DNA from: Streptomyces sp. NBC_00190
GTDB lineage: Bacteria > Actinomycetota > Actinomycetes > Streptomycetales > Streptomycetaceae
NCBI RefSeq assembly: GCF_036203305.1
Contig: NZ_CP108131.1
Location: 8,246,001-8,310,000 of the forward strand
Reading direction: 5' to 3'
Length of the DNA stretch: 64,000 nt
Below, one piece after another: positions 27,291-35,522 of the stretch. The notes under the pieces were generated by a model. It worked only from the letters and a program-made list of their open reading frames with translations. It ran no database searches and was not told where the DNA came from. The stretch's first letter is position 1. Every line of letters starts with the position of its first letter. A program made the translations under genes and the position numbers.

Positions 27291-28409
27291 TCAGCGTCTG
27301 GCGATCCCCAAAGCCGCGCGGATTTCGTCGGCCACCGTTTGGGCGGCCACGTCGTCTGGGCCGCCCGTGAGCCGGTTGTGAGTGAGGGCGAAGGCCAGGC
27401 CGTGCTCGGGGTCGGCGAAGGCGATGCTGCCACCGGAGCCGTGCATGCCGAATGCGGTGCGGTGGCCGCCCATCTCGGGGAGGCCGAGGAAGTAGCCCAG
27501 GCCCTTGGGCACGGGGTGGCCGAACATCCGGTCGCTCTGCTCTGTGGCCACGGCGGAGACCTGGGTCAGCCGCTCGGGGGAGATCAGCCGTACTCCGTCC
27601 ACCTCGCCGATCAGGGCTGCGTACATGCGCGCGGCCGCGCGTGCGGTCATGGTGCCGCCCGCCGGGATGTCGGCGCGCAGGTAGTCGGGGCGGTTTCCGA
27701 GGGTGGCGGTGGGCCACACGTCCCGGTTCGGTATGGCGCGGAAGAAGGGCCAGGAGGCCGGCAGGGTGGAGAGCATGGTCTCCCAGTTGCCCTCCAGCAG
27801 GGTCGCAAGACGGGGTGCCGCGTCCTCGGAAACACCGAAGAAGAGGGAGTCGGCGACGCCCAGTGGCCGGGCGATGTCCTCGCGCAGCACCTGGGAAATG
27901 GTCCTGCCGGTGGCGCGGCGGATGGTCTCCCCGAGGATCCAGCCGAAGGTCCACGCGTGGTAGCCGGTGGCCGTGCCCGGCTCCCATAGGGGTTCCCGGT
28001 CCGCGACGGCGGTGCACATGGCATCCCAATCGCAGAGGTCCTCGGCCGTGACGTCAACAGGCATCTGAGGCACGCCCACGGAATGCGTGAGCGCGTGCCG
28101 CACCGTCGTGTTCTGCTTGCCGCGGGCAGCGAATTCCGGCCAGTAGTACGCGATCGGGGTGTCGTAGTCGATGAGTCCCTGCTCGGCGAGAACGTGCACG
28201 ACGGTCGCGGTGACGCCTTTGCCGGTGGAGAAGCTGTGGAACAGGGAATCCCCGTCGACGCGGCGGCCTGAGCCGGGATCGGCGGTGCCCGCCCACGCAT
28301 CGACGATCTGGAAGCCGTGCAGATAGGCCGCAGTCTGAATTCCGGTTTCCTGACCCGTCTCCACCAGCCGGTCGATGGCCTTCTGTACGCGTGCCTGGAC
28401 GTCGGTCAT
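27291..28409 (-). CDS. Serine hydrolase, beta-lactamase/esterase (EstB-like) family
   Basis: 372 residues from the ATG at 28409, preceded by GAGGGG. SFSTGKG provides the Ser-x-x-Lys pair, YHAWTFGW the catalytic Tyr, and GSGGSIAFADP the third motif. The rest (YWPEFAARGKQNTTVRHALT, GLGYFLGLP) fits class C-like esterases that act on small esters or peptides. It is divergent from a TetR regulator with a large nested operator between them, which implies TetR control. Confidence 0.9.
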   Translation of the reverse strand: MTDVQARVQKAIDRLVETGQETGIQTAAYLHGFQIVDAWAGTADPGSGRRVDGDSLFHSFSTGKGVTATVVHVLAEQGLIDYDTPIAYYWPEFAARGKQNTTVRHALTHSVGVPQMPVDVTAEDLCDWDAMCTAVADREPLWEPGTATGYHAWTFGWILGETIRRATGRTISQVLREDIARPLGVADSLFFGVSEDAAPRLATLLEGNWETMLSTLPASWPFFRAIPNRDVWPTATLGNRPDYLRADIPAGGTMTARAAARMYAALIGEVDGVRLISPERLTQVSAVATEQSDRMFGHPVPKGLGYFLGLPEMGGHRTAFGMHGSGGSIAFADPEHGLAFALTHNRLTGGPDDVAAQTVADEIRAALGIARR

Positions 28410-28430
28410 CGCAGTCCCCTCAACAGCTAT

Positions 28431-28486
28431 CCTGAACACCGCTCAACCCGAGCGATGTTCAAGTTCTAACTTGAGCGGTGTTCAGG
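28431..28486. promoter_or_regulatory. Nested palindromic TetR operator region
   Basis: A perfect 16-bp inverted repeat (28431-28446 with 28471-28486) encloses a second perfect one, TCAAGTT-CT-AACTTGA at 28459-28474. A further half-site like the right arm lies at 28450-28463. It covers the gap between the divergent hydrolase and TetR genes. Confidence 0.8.
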
Positions 28487-28517
28487 TGTCAACCTCTTCT
28501 TCCCATGGGAGCCCCCG

Positions 28518-29117
28518 TTGGCCGTACGACGCCCTGACGTGATCGATGCAGCCATGACCCTGCTCGACGAAGCCGGCCTGGATGAGCTGACCACTCGCAA
28601 GCTCGCCGAGCGGCTCGGCTTGCGGGTCGGCGCCATCTATTGGCACGTCAAGAACAAGGACGAGCTCCTTGCCGAACTGGCCGACCGCATCGTCGGCGAG
28701 GTGCTGGCCGAGCCGCTCCCCGACATGAGTACGACGGACCAGCTGGAGACCACGGCCATGGCTCTGCGCCGGGCCATGCTCGATCACCGAGACGGCGCCC
28801 GCCTCGTCGCCGGATACGCCGTACCGGGATCGAACAGCCTCGCCCTAGCAGACCGGCTCATCGGTATCGCGCGCACCGCTGAGGTACCTCTTCCCCTCGC
28901 CGCCCACGCATGCGACGCACTCCTCAGCTACACGACCGGATTCGTGCTGCAGGAGCAGCAACAGCCCCCCGGCGCAACCGCATCAGGCGCTGACAAAGCC
29001 CTCGAACTGTCCGGGCTCCCGCATCTGGCAGAACTGCTGGCAGCCGGCATCCCCGACCGGGAGACCGCCTTCAGCGCCGGTCTGCGGCTGATCACCGCGG
29101 GGGTGATCGCAAAGTGA
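28518..29117 (+). CDS. TetR/AcrR-family regulator with TetR-type C-terminal domain
   Basis: 199 residues, TTG start with GGGAG upstream. HTH: VIDAAMTLLDEAGLDELTTR, KLAERLGLRVGAIYWHVKNK. The C-terminal part (MALRRAMLDHRDGARLVAG, LSYTTGFVLQEQ) matches the TetR_C ligand-binding domain. It probably represses the divergent hydrolase and itself through the operator at 28431-28486. Confidence 0.92.
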   Translation: MAVRRPDVIDAAMTLLDEAGLDELTTRKLAERLGLRVGAIYWHVKNKDELLAELADRIVGEVLAEPLPDMSTTDQLETTAMALRRAMLDHRDGARLVAGYAVPGSNSLALADRLIGIARTAEVPLPLAAHACDALLSYTTGFVLQEQQQPPGATASGADKALELSGLPHLAELLAAGIPDRETAFSAGLRLITAGVIAK

Positions 29118-29259
29118 CGGCGGCCCCGGTCTATCGGCCCTGGACGCCCACAGGTTCGTGATTGCCAGATCCGGAAGTGGCAGGCCGGCGAGAGGTGAGT
29201 CGATCCGCAGTCGCGAGACGGGATCGAGCCTTCGGATCGACGAGCTTCAGACTCACTGG

Positions 29260-30170
29260 TGAGGGGCTGTTGAGAGGCGGTCGGTGGTGCAAATAGTGCC
29301 TGGACGGATTCGGTGGCCGTCTCTCGCAGCCACGTGTGGGCGCGGTCGTCGTCGTAGCGCTGGTACCACAACAGGTACTGGGGGACCTCGGGCAGCGGGA
29401 GTGGCGGCGGCAATGTGGCGAGGCCGAGTTGTTCCCGGGCTGCGCGGGTGACCGCGTTGGGGAGGGTGACGACCAGGTCGGTGTCGAGGGCGAGTTGCAG
29501 TGCGAAGGCGGCGGTGGGCCCGGCGGCCACGACGTGTCGTTCGAGGCCGCGGGTGGTCAGGGCGTCGTCGATCGGGTCGTGCAGGCTTCCACGTCGCGAA
29601 ACGGTGAGGTGTTCGGCGGCTGCGTAGCGTTCGATGCTCAGCGGGCCTTCGGTGAGGGGGTGGCCCGGTCGTACGGCGACGACCAGCCGGTCGCTGCCGA
29701 CGAGGCGGTGGCGGATGTCGGGGAGCGTCGGAGCGCTGGAGCTCGATTCGAGGTCGACCTCACCCCGGCGCAGCTCGGCGTCGCCCGTCCCGGGTTCGGC
29801 CGACAGGCGCAGCCGGACGCCGGGGGCCTGGCGGTGGACGGCGGTGCCGCAGGCAGCGGTCAGGGCGTCGCCAGCGCACGGTGAACACCTGGTCCAGGGC
29901 TGCCAGGTCGAGTTCCTGCTGAGCGGACAGGAGTTGATGGGCCTGCTGCACGAGGGCGTGGACCTGGGCGCGCATGGCCAGCGCGCGGGTGGTGGGAACC
30001 ATGCTGCGGCCGGTGCGGACCAGGATCTGGTCACCGGTGGCCTTGCGGATGCGGCCCAGGGAGCGGCTCATCGCCGGTGCGGTGACGTGGAGGCGTGCTG
30101 CGGCGCCGGCAACGCTGCCCTCTTCCAGCAGTGCGTCCAGGGCCGTGAGCAGGTTCAGATCCAATTGCAT
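29260..30170 (-). pseudogene. LysR-family regulator with a frameshift
   Basis: Starts at ATG 30170: LNLLTALDALLEEGSVAGAA, LHVTAPAMSRSLGRIRKATG. After DQVFTVRW (about 29872) the frame shifts by one base and continues GDALTAACGTAVH, RHRLVGSDRLVVAVRPGHPL and LTVSRRGSLHDPIDDAL to about 29260, where family similarity ends. The second frame has no stop until it has run through the antisense of the TetR gene. A one-base deletion plus a lost stop suggests inactivation, unless the base is a sequencing error. It is divergent from the inositol-phosphatase-like gene. Confidence 0.75.
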
Positions 30171-30184
30171 GCCAGTAACTCTAT

Positions 30185-30203
30185 AAGTGAATAGCATGCA
30201 CTT
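30185..30203. promoter_or_regulatory. Candidate LysR box
   Basis: AAGTG and CACTT, a perfect 5-bp inverted repeat with 9 bases between, lie 15 bases before the LysR ATG in the divergent region. The sequence is locally AT-rich. The position suits an autoregulatory site. Confidence 0.45.
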
Positions 30204-30285
30204 GTTGTTAATGATCGGGGGACCTACCTTCGAAGTGCAGGCGCGAGACAAGCCGCCCGCACACATCGAACTCAGGGAGCCCGCC

Positions 30286-31098
30286 ATGAGCACAGCCATG
30301 ACTTTCGCCGCCGACACGACGCTCCTGTCCGAGGTGACCGCCGCGGTGAAGACCGCCGGCGTCACGCTGCGCGAGCGCTACACCTCGCACGCCCGGGGCG
30401 TGAGTCTGGACGAGGTCGTCGCTGAGATCCACGCCAACGACGACGCGGTGCTGGACGTGCTGCGGGAACCGTTGCTGCGGGCCCGGCGGGGATCGCAGTG
30501 GGCCGAGGACGAGCTGGCCGGCGGCGCGCTTCCGCCCGGGGAGTGGTGGGTCGTCGACCCCGCCGAGGGCAACATCAACCACGTCCACGGCATGGACGAA
30601 TGGGCCGTAACCGCCACCCTGGTCAGCGACAACCTGCCGGTGCTCACCGTCGTCCACCTGCCACTGACCGGCGACACCTACACCGCTGTCGCCGGCGGCG
30701 GTGCCCGCCTCAACGACCGGCCCCTGAAGGTGTCCGCCAAGACCGATCTGGGCGCCGCTCTCATCGGCACCGGCCAGGCCAGGCCCGGCGAGGACGAGCG
30801 CACCTTCCGGCGGATCGGTGACTCGGTCACCGCCATGCTCATCAACGGCCTGGTCGTGCGCGTGTCCGTTCCCGCCACGATGCAGCTCATCCACGTCGCG
30901 GCCGGACGCATGGACGCCTTCTGGCAGTTCTCCGACGTTCGCTCCGGTCTGGTCGCCGGTGCGCTGCTGGTCTCCGAGGCCGGAGGCGCCGTCACCGACC
31001 TGGCGGGCGAACCCTGGAACACGGGCAGCCGTGACTTCCTGGCCGCCGCCCCGGGCATCCACACCGCCGCCCTCAACGTCCTGTCTCCGATCGCCTGA
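30286..31098 (+). CDS. Inositol monophosphatase family protein with altered metal motif
   Basis: 270 residues from ATG 30286 with AGGGAG upstream. WAEDELAGG, WWVVDPAEGNINHVHG and the late DVRSGLVAGALLVSEAGGAV block follow the order of inositol monophosphatases. The canonical WVVDPLDGT is here DPAEGN, so an Asp has become Glu and Thr has become Asn, and the GEE motif is AEDE. Catalysis may be altered. The next gene is an NADP/F420 reductase 48 bases downstream, probably co-transcribed. Confidence 0.8.
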   Translation: MSTAMTFAADTTLLSEVTAAVKTAGVTLRERYTSHARGVSLDEVVAEIHANDDAVLDVLREPLLRARRGSQWAEDELAGGALPPGEWWVVDPAEGNINHVHGMDEWAVTATLVSDNLPVLTVVHLPLTGDTYTAVAGGGARLNDRPLKVSAKTDLGAALIGTGQARPGEDERTFRRIGDSVTAMLINGLVVRVSVPATMQLIHVAAGRMDAFWQFSDVRSGLVAGALLVSEAGGAVTDLAGEPWNTGSRDFLAAAPGIHTAALNVLSPIA

Positions 31099-31146
31099 CC
31101 GGACACCTCCGCTCTACCCACCTCACACCGCAAGGAGCATCACCTC

Positions 31147-31791
31147 ATGACCAGCATCGGCATCCTGGGCGCCGGCCGCGTCGGCGCCAACCTCGCCGGC
31201 AAGCTCTCCGCAGCCGGACACCGTGTCACCCTCGGTGTCCGGAACCCGGAAGAGACCGCAGCCCTTGCCGCCAGCATCTCCCCGCAGATCGCCTTCGCCG
31301 ACCAGCGCACCACCGCCCGCACCGCGGACATCGTGATCAACGCGACGCCCGGCGACAGCGCCCTGGACCGCCTGGCCGGCCTGCGCACCGAGCTCTCCGG
31401 AAAACTCCTCGTCGATGTCTCCAACGCCACCCGCGACGCCGATGACGGCCTGCCCGGCGACCTGTGCTATCCCGGCAGCAGCCTCGCCGAGCAACTCCAG
31501 GCCGCCCTCCCCGATACCCATGTGGTCAAGACCCTCAACACCATGCTGTTCATGGTCATGACCGCTCCCGAAACCCTGGCCACCCCACCGACCGCCTATC
31601 TCTCGGGCGATGACCAGAACGCGAAGAAGACCGTCACCGGCCTGCTCGGCGACCTGGGCTGGCAGCCCGCATGGATCGAGGACCTCGGAGGCATCACCAC
31701 AGCCCGCGCCACCGAGGCCATGATCCTGGTGGTTCCCCACATCCTGCGCCGACACGGCTTCAAGCCCTTCGCCGTCTCCCTCGCCCGCTGA
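31147..31791 (+). CDS. NADPH-dependent F420 reductase-like dehydrogenase
   Basis: 214 residues. GILGAGRVGANLAGKLSAAG binds the dinucleotide, VTLGVRNPEE fits NADP, and DIVINATPGD, LVDVSNATRD, HVVKTLNTM and ILVVPHIL follow the family order. Members transfer hydride between NADPH and F420 or reduce small molecules. GGAGC precedes the ATG. It follows the inositol-phosphatase-like gene under the same likely LysR control. Confidence 0.87.
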   Translation: MTSIGILGAGRVGANLAGKLSAAGHRVTLGVRNPEETAALAASISPQIAFADQRTTARTADIVINATPGDSALDRLAGLRTELSGKLLVDVSNATRDADDGLPGDLCYPGSSLAEQLQAALPDTHVVKTLNTMLFMVMTAPETLATPPTAYLSGDDQNAKKTVTGLLGDLGWQPAWIEDLGGITTARATEAMILVVPHILRRHGFKPFAVSLAR

Positions 31792-32240
31792 CCCGTCAAG
31801 ACCGGGTTCAGACCAAACCAGTAGCGGGCTCGTGCGAGACAGCTGGGCGCTGGCAAAGAAGGGCAGCTGCTGTCGAAGTCCCGACGGGCACTCCGCCCAA
31901 TGGCTCAAGGAACGTCCCAAAGCGAAACCCGTCACTTCGCCGCATGCGCTGGCGCGACAACCACCAGCATCATCAGAGTCACGGCACTACTGGTACCCGC
32001 TTCGCCGCGACGAACACGAGCGCACCAGAACGATCAGGAGAACAAGAAACAGGGGAAGGATGGTCAGGCAGCTCGTCCAGGAGTCGTCGAGCCGGCGCCG
32101 TCGATGACCCGGACGGCGCGGCGGAGCACGCGGTCCACGACCCCGGGGACCGGTTGGCGGCGTCAAGTCGATCCCACGACCCGATGGGCCGGCCTGGCCG
32201 GAGGGGTTCGCAGGCGCGCTGCCCTGGACAGGATCGACGC
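31792..32240. other. Intergenic region upstream of the NlpC/P60 gene
   Basis: About 450 bases, less GC-rich at 31900-32060. No convincing gene or RNA. It presumably contains the promoter of the gene at 32241. Confidence 0.45.
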
Positions 32241-33353
32241 ATGTACTCCGTGAAGACCATCCTGACGGCCACCGCCGCAGTCCTCCTCGCCCTCGCCGCT
32301 CCGGCCGCCGCAGTCCCCGCGGCTCCCACCGCCCCGCCCCGCCCCTCCGTGTCCGCCGCGCCACGTCCCTGCGACGGCGCCGCGACCTGCTACGTCGACG
32401 TGACGGTCGCTCAGGTCTGGGTGAGCCCCGGACAGGTCCGGCCCGTGGACGCCCCGGCGACCACCAATCCCGCTGACATCCGCGGCTGGTTGACAACCAT
32501 GTCCCTGGACGAGCGGCGTGAGGTCGCCGGGGAGACGCAGGCTCTCCACGGCATCCGGGTGACCGTCGACCGCACCGAGTGGCACGGCGGTCTGCTCTGG
32601 GACCACGTATGGGTGCACGGCCAGCCCACCCCCAGGGACCAGGCAGGACGAGGCGCCTACCCCGGCTGGATTCCCGACCGGCAACTGACCTCGGAGCACC
32701 GGCGCCCGCCCGGCGCTACGCACGAGGAACGCGTTGCCCGCCCCACGGCCCGGGGCTTCGCCACCGCCCAGGCCGCGCTGGCCGGCCGCGGATCCGGGCA
32801 GGCGGGCGAGTACTCGTACAACACCTCCTTTCCGGTGAAGGCCGGTCCGCTGCCCGGAGTCGTCACCGCCTACTCCCCCAGCGGTGGCCGGCTGTTCTTC
32901 CGGGCTGACGACCTGGAGAGGGTGCCGGCCGCACCGAGCGGCGCGGACGTGGTCGCCGCCGCACGCGCCTTCCTGGGTCTGCCCTACCTGTGGTCGGGCA
33001 CCTCCGGATTCGGCTACGACTGCTCCGGTCTCACCGGCCAGGTCTATTCCGCCCTCGGTGTGACGATTCCCCGGGACGCCCAGCCGCAGTTCGACGCGGG
33101 CGGCGGGCAGGTACCCGCCGGCTCGGCCGCGGGGGTGCGGATCACCGGTACGGAGGACCTCAGGCCCGGCGACATCGTCGCCTTCCGCCCCACCACCGGC
33201 ACCGATGTCACCCACGTCGGCATCTATTCGGGGACGAGGAACGGCGAACCCATGATGATCAACTCGCCTCGGACCGGTGACCCGGTCAAGGAGGAGCCCA
33301 TCGGTTCCACCGGCCGCGTCTACGTGGGCGCCACCCGCTTCCTCACCCGCTGA
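32241..33353 (+). CDS. Secreted NlpC/P60 peptidoglycan hydrolase
   Basis: 370 residues. Signal peptide (TILTATAAVLLALAAPAAAV). Residues 45-130 and 175-235 resemble SH3b modules (VTVAQVWVSPGQVRPVD, WDHVWVHGQPTP). The C-terminal catalytic domain has FLGLPYLWSGTSGFGYDCSG with the active Cys, DVTHVGIYSG with His, and a third polar residue in NSPRTG. It should cleave gamma-D-Glu to diamino-acid bonds in stem peptides. Monocistronic. Confidence 0.92.
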   Translation: MYSVKTILTATAAVLLALAAPAAAVPAAPTAPPRPSVSAAPRPCDGAATCYVDVTVAQVWVSPGQVRPVDAPATTNPADIRGWLTTMSLDERREVAGETQALHGIRVTVDRTEWHGGLLWDHVWVHGQPTPRDQAGRGAYPGWIPDRQLTSEHRRPPGATHEERVARPTARGFATAQAALAGRGSGQAGEYSYNTSFPVKAGPLPGVVTAYSPSGGRLFFRADDLERVPAAPSGADVVAAARAFLGLPYLWSGTSGFGYDCSGLTGQVYSALGVTIPRDAQPQFDAGGGQVPAGSAAGVRITGTEDLRPGDIVAFRPTTGTDVTHVGIYSGTRNGEPMMINSPRTGDPVKEEPIGSTGRVYVGATRFLTR

Positions 33354-33578
33354 CGCGCGTACGGCACTGCCGTGCGGCGAGCCCTGGCCACCAAGCATCT
33401 TGTTGACCAGGTCAGCTCAAGATCCCCCGCGCCGCCGTGACCAGCACAGAAACCCATTTGTCCGTTGGCTTTCAAGTCAGTCGCCGTGTCATCGAACCCA
33501 GCCGAAGATCTTCTTGACCTTGGCGTGCCAGGATGCCGGGGACACGACCGCCAGCACGTCGATGGAGCGGAGCTAGCC

Positions 33579-33929
33579 ATGATCAGCGGTGCGCATGTCA
33601 TCCTCTACAGCCAGGATGCTGAGGCGGACCGTGCCTTCATCCGTGACGTCCTCGACTTTCCCGGCGTCGACGCGGGCGGCGGCTGGCTCATCTTCAAGCT
33701 GCCCCCGGCCGAAGTCGCGGTGCACCCGACCGATGGCCCGCCCCAGCACGAGTTCTACCTGATGTGCGACGACCTTGATGCCCAGCTCGGCGAGTTCCGC
33801 GCCAAGGGTGTTGGGATCACCCGCCCGGTCAGCGAACAACGCTGGGGCAAACTGACTGCGATCCGGCTCCCCAGCGGCGCCGAACTTCCGCTATACGAAC
33901 CGCTGCACCCGGTCGCCCACGGGCTGTGA
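33579..33929 (+). CDS. VOC-superfamily protein
   Basis: 116 residues, GGAGC before the ATG. AHVILYSQDAEADRAFIRDV, WLIFKLPPAEVAVHP, EFYLMCDDLDAQLGEFRAKG and LPSGAELPLYEP give the paired VOC fold. Substrate unknown. Confidence 0.85.
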   Translation: MISGAHVILYSQDAEADRAFIRDVLDFPGVDAGGGWLIFKLPPAEVAVHPTDGPPQHEFYLMCDDLDAQLGEFRAKGVGITRPVSEQRWGKLTAIRLPSGAELPLYEPLHPVAHGL

Positions 33930-33963
33930 CCCCACCGCACTCAACTCGGCCCATCGCACGACG

Positions 33964-34081
33964 CTCAGATTGGGATTTCACTGGGTTGGGAGGCGTGTCG
34001 CCTGTTAAGTGCGATGTGCCGTGTTCGTGTCAGTGAGGGATGGCAGTGACGTTGTGTCAAGTGCTGTTGGTCCAATCTGAG
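33964..34081. mobile_element. 118-bp element with perfect 10-bp terminal inverted repeats
   Basis: CTCAGATTGG at 33964-33973 and CCAATCTGAG at 34072-34081 are exact complements bounding a 118-bp stretch without a gene that is clearly more AT-rich than its surroundings. It looks like a MITE or a collapsed IS. No target duplication is evident. Confidence 0.5.
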
Positions 34082-34200
34082 TGTGTTGACGGGGGTGTGG
34101 CGTTTCGAGGCAGTGGCACTGCCGCCAAGGAGGTCATCAGAGGGCCCAGGGCCCTTACGCAACGTAGTGTGAGGGGCGGCCAAACCGCCGCCGACGACGG

Positions 34201-34500
34201 TCAGAACACGTCGTGGCTCGTGAAGTGATGGCCGCAGGGGGCTGGGTGGGTGCGCGTGCAAATGAGGCCGCCTCCAGTACCGAGCACGAAGGACTTGCAG
34301 CCGCACTTGCGGCACGGAGTCCCCTCGGGCTCCCCGCCGAGGTCCACACCTGCCTCGGACACCCGGGACCGCGCATCGGCGTAGGCGTCGGCGATACTCG
34401 CCGTGGCGTCGTCCACCACCTTCTGCTGCTCTTCGGTGACCGTTGAAAACCCGAGCGACTGGCGCGAGGAGCAGATCCGGTCGCTTCCATGGAGTCCCAT
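34201..34500 (-). CDS. Small protein with a C-terminal zinc-ribbon-like motif
   Basis: 99 residues. The middle is a helix (EEQQKVVDDATASIADAYAD); the end has CRKCGCKSF, then LICTRTHPAPCGHHF, a C-x2-C...C...C/H arrangement that could bind zinc. No family recognised. A fragment of DNA ligase lies directly upstream on the other strand. Confidence 0.6.
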   Translation of the reverse strand: MGLHGSDRICSSRQSLGFSTVTEEQQKVVDDATASIADAYADARSRVSEAGVDLGGEPEGTPCRKCGCKSFVLGTGGGLICTRTHPAPCGHHFTSHDVF

Positions 34501-34639
34501 CAGAGTCCGGCCACCCCGCCACCCGCCGCTTCATGTCCTTCTCATCTCGGCAGTCAGGGTGAGGGCCGTCGCCCCCATGCAGTGATCGCTGCACCCGTAA
34601 ACCCGCCCGCCACCGGCCAGAATGCCGATAGAACGCGCG

Positions 34640-34800
34640 GGTTCCCGGCCGATCGGCTGCGAGATTCCGCGAAGGCGCGGGAGTGGCTGGAGTCCTGGAC
34701 AAACGTGTCCGGGGTCGAAGGCATCGCGGTCAAGGGCATGTCAACCCGGTACCTGACTGGATACCGGGGATGGCTTGTCAACTGCACCGACTTGGTGGGT
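34640..34800 (+). pseudogene. Second fragment of an ATP-dependent DNA ligase
   Basis: The plus frame reads AREWLESWTNVSGVEGIAVK followed by GMSTRYLTGYRGW. The DNA is nearly identical to the ligase remnant ending at 24400 over about 70 bases but continues through YLTGYRGW, which the first copy lacks. It therefore comes from a second ligase gene or a duplicated segment. Confidence 0.65.
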
Positions 34801-34864
34801 GAGCCGGATGCCGGCTGTTGAGGCGTGGTTGTGTGGCAGGGCCGAGCCGAAGTCGCGAGATCCA

Positions 34865-35522
34865 TCACTCTGGGGTCACCAGGCCCGCGTCATACGCGGC
34901 GATGACGAGGTGGACCCGGTCGCGGACGCCGAGTTTGGTGAGCAGGTTTGCGACATGTGCCTTGGCAGTACCGGGGCTGATGCTGGTCGTCGGCGAGCTC
35001 GCGGTTGGACAGGCCACGTCCGACGAGGGTGAGGACCTCCCGTTCGCGTGCGGTGATACCTGCGAGTTCCCGCCTGGTCGGCGCGGGCACGGGTGCGGTA
35101 CGAGCGGCGTAACGGGCGATCAGACGGCGGGTGACGCCGGGGGCGATCAGCGCGTCGCCGGCGGCGACCACGCGCAGGGCGGTCAGGAAGCCGTCCAGGT
35201 CCATGTCCTTGACGAGGAACCCGCTCGCTCCGGCGCGCAGTGCGGCGTGGACATGCTGGTCGGTGTCGAAGGTGGTGAGGACGGCCACTCGGACGTGTGG
35301 GGACTCCTGCGTGATCATCCGAGTCGCCTCGATGCCGTCCATGCCGGGCATCCGGATGTCCATGACGACGACGTCGGGTGCGAGTCGCCTGGTCAGGGAC
35401 ACGGCCTGGGAGCCGGTCGCCGCCTCGCCCACGACCTCGACGCCGGGCGCGGCGTCGATGACCATCCGCAGTCCGGTGCGGACCAGCGGCTGGTCGTCGG
35501 CGAGCAGGACACGGATCGTCAT
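34865..35522 (-). pseudogene. NarL/LuxR-type response regulator with one frameshift
   Basis: Receiver domain: RVLLADDQPLVRTGLRMVID, VVVMDIRMPGMDGIEAT with the phosphoacceptor Asp, FLVKDM with the conserved Lys. LuxR HTH: ITAREREVLTLVGRGLSNRE, then a one-base shift at about 34985, then SISPGTAKAHVANLLTKLGV and IAAYDAGLVTPE to a stop at 34865. All residues are present if the frames are joined, so this is either a very recent mutation or a sequencing error. Its ATG overlaps the kinase stop (ATGA). Confidence 0.8.

Noticed and set aside
31860..31915. tRNA-like 3' end (GAAGTCCCGACGGGCACTCCGCC)
   Set aside because: No acceptor or anticodon stem can be folded around it, and no integrase is nearby, so neither a tRNA nor an attachment site is supported.
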